Part shown: positions 15,989-17,097 of the stretch, in pieces | Numbering within the stretch: the stretch's first letter is position 1 | Layout of the letters: each line of letters opens with the position of its first letter | From: Pseudomonadota bacterium | GTDB taxonomy: Bacteria > Pseudomonadota > Gammaproteobacteria > SZUA-229 | Direction: 5' to 3' | DNA: 17,097 bases | Assembly: GCA_030673345.1 (NCBI GenBank) | Contig: DAOVJH010000003.1 | Coordinates: 1 to 17,097 of the forward strand | Position numbers and translations under genes: made by a program | The notes under the pieces: generated by a model | Databases searched by the model: none | What the model saw: only the letters and a program-made list of their open reading frames with translations | What the model was told of the DNA's origin: nothing

Positions 15989-15990
15989 AA

Positions 15991-16377
15991 CTAGTCACTC
16001 TCACTATCTGTATCATCATCCGGCTTTCGATCACTGGCTATCGCTTCACTGATCAGATCATCCATGGCTGCGCCACGAATAATACTTTCATCAGCGACAA
16101 ATTTTAGTGTCGGCACGATACGCGCACGGATGCGCCTGCCGATCGATTTTCGTATAAAACCGGCGGCACGATTTAAAATTTCTATGGATTCATGTAGCTG
16201 CTGCGCATCTAAAACTGAACAGTAGACAACGGCGTGGCTTAGATCGCGACTCATACGCACTTCAGTAAATGATAAAAAACTCACTCGCGGGTCTTTTATC
16301 TCATCATGAATGATCTCCGCCAGCTCTCGGCGAAGCTGTTCTGCCATACGGTCACTACGTGAAAATTCTCTAGGCAT
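15991..16377 (-). CDS. rbfA: 30S ribosome-binding factor RbfA
   Basis: RbfA is a cold-inducible KH-type factor that helps 16S rRNA 5'-end maturation and late 30S assembly. The 128 residues include the opening SRSDRMAEQLRRELAEIIHDEIKDPRV, VRMSRDLSHAVVYCSVL and the LKFVADESI strand. The C-terminus is a strongly acidic tail (about residues 115-128, DRKPDDDTDSESD), which is variable in the family. It follows infB by 68 nt and precedes truB by two, the standard order. The ribosome-binding site is weak. Confidence 0.96.
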   Translation of the reverse strand: MPREFSRSDRMAEQLRRELAEIIHDEIKDPRVSFLSFTEVRMSRDLSHAVVYCSVLDAQQLHESIEILNRAAGFIRKSIGRRIRARIVPTLKFVADESIIRGAAMDDLISEAIASDRKPDDDTDSESD

Positions 16378-16445
16378 CGTAATTACTCAGATAGCTCATG
16401 CAGGACATCAATAAATCACTAACCATTTAATTGTAAATACAAGCT

Positions 16446-17097
16446 CTACAACGTACGAGCGACTTCTACACGTTCGAAGACTTCGATCTGATCACCAACT
16501 TTTACTTCGTAGTTTTTCACGCCGATACCGCATTCAGTACCACTGTTCACTTCCTTCACATCGTCTTTAAAACGACGCAGTGATTCCAGTTCACCTTCAA
16601 AGATTACGACATTGTCGCGTAGCACGCGGATCGGTGAGTCTTTACGAACCACACCCTCAGTAACCAGTGAACCAGCGACCTGGCCAAAGACCGGTGACTT
16701 GAACACTTCCTGCACCTTCGCCATACCGATGATCTGTTCACGGAATTCTGCTTTCAGCATGCCAGTCAACGCTTTAGCTACTTCATCGATCAGCTCATAG
16801 ATGATGCTGTAATAGTTCAGCTCGACACCACGTTCGGCAGCGACACGGCGTGCAGCTGCATCAGCACGTACATTGAAACCGATCACGATAGCGTCTGACG
16901 CAGATGCCAGACTGATATCTGTTTCATTGATACCGCCGACACCAGAACCGACGATACGCACATCGACTTCATCATTATCAGCCGCTAATTTCATCAGTGA
17001 ATCACTGATAGCATGTAAGGTACCCTGCACATCAGCTTTCAGCAGGACATTCAGTTTCTTGACCTCGCCGGCCTCCATCTGTTCGAACATGGATTCC
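16446..17097 (-). CDS. infB: Translation initiation factor IF-2, C-terminal part (5' end outside window)
   Basis: The frame stays open to the window edge, so the final 216-217 residues are visible. They correspond to IF-2 domains after the GTPase: [21 protein letters not shown] starts domain G3, [30 protein letters not shown] is highly conserved, and the last domain (from about [21 protein letters not shown], through [25 protein letters not shown], to GIGVKNY) binds the fMet-tRNA acceptor end. IF-2 places initiator tRNA on the 30S subunit and promotes subunit joining. The stop is TAG, and rbfA follows. Confidence 0.97.
   Translation of the reverse strand, partial: ESMFEQMEAGEVKKLNVLLKADVQGTLHAISDSLMKLAADNDEVDVRIVGSGVGGINETDISLASASDAIVIGFNVRADAAARRVAAERGVELNYYSIIYELIDEVAKALTGMLKAEFREQIIGMAKVQEVFKSPVFGQVAGSLVTEGVVRKDSPIRVLRDNVVIFEGELESLRRFKDDVKEVNSGTECGIGVKNYEVKVGDQIEVFERVEVARTL

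Overview
This window looks like chromosomal backbone DNA from a gammaproteobacterium whose family I cannot resolve. Two gene orders support this: dksA followed by gluQ, and infB-rbfA-truB-rpsO-pnp. The protein sequences of DksA, TruB, S15, PNPase and IF2 also read as close relatives of the Escherichia coli proteins. I see no phage, transposase, integrase, CRISPR array, tRNA or rRNA.

Positions 1-7164 are read on the plus strand. They hold the end of an RND efflux pump, dksA (stringent-response transcription factor), a dksA terminator, a 95-nt inverted repeat built from decamers, gluQ (glutamyl-queuosine tRNA-Asp synthetase), acs (acetyl-CoA synthetase), a stand-alone zinc/[2Fe-2S] CopZ-type protein, an HPP membrane protein with an unusual C-terminal tail, a DUF167 protein that overlaps it by one base, and a HAD-IIA phosphatase with its own recognisable promoter.

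Positions 7286-17097 are read on the minus strand, so the two halves converge near 7165-7285. In transcription order (right to left) the core operon comes first: infB (cut by the window edge), rbfA, truB, rpsO and pnp, covering translation initiation, ribosome maturation, tRNA modification and RNA decay. Next is a SPOR-domain lipoprotein with its own promoter and terminator. Last is a four-gene TRAP transporter locus (tatT lipoprotein, dctP, dctQ, dctM) followed by a small CPxCG zinc-ribbon-like protein.

The most distinctive accessory element is the TRAP locus. It carries a TatT-type lipoprotein, and its binding protein has Trp where DctP proteins usually have the carboxylate-binding Arg, which points to a ligand other than a simple C4-dicarboxylate. 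Other points worth a second look are the decamer inverted repeat that occupies the gluQ ribosome-binding region, the HPP protein without CBS domains, the orphan CopZ-type protein, and a 286-nt spacer before rpsO that can fold into several hairpins. Most of the window is ordinary, and I do not see clear evidence for a wholly new system.
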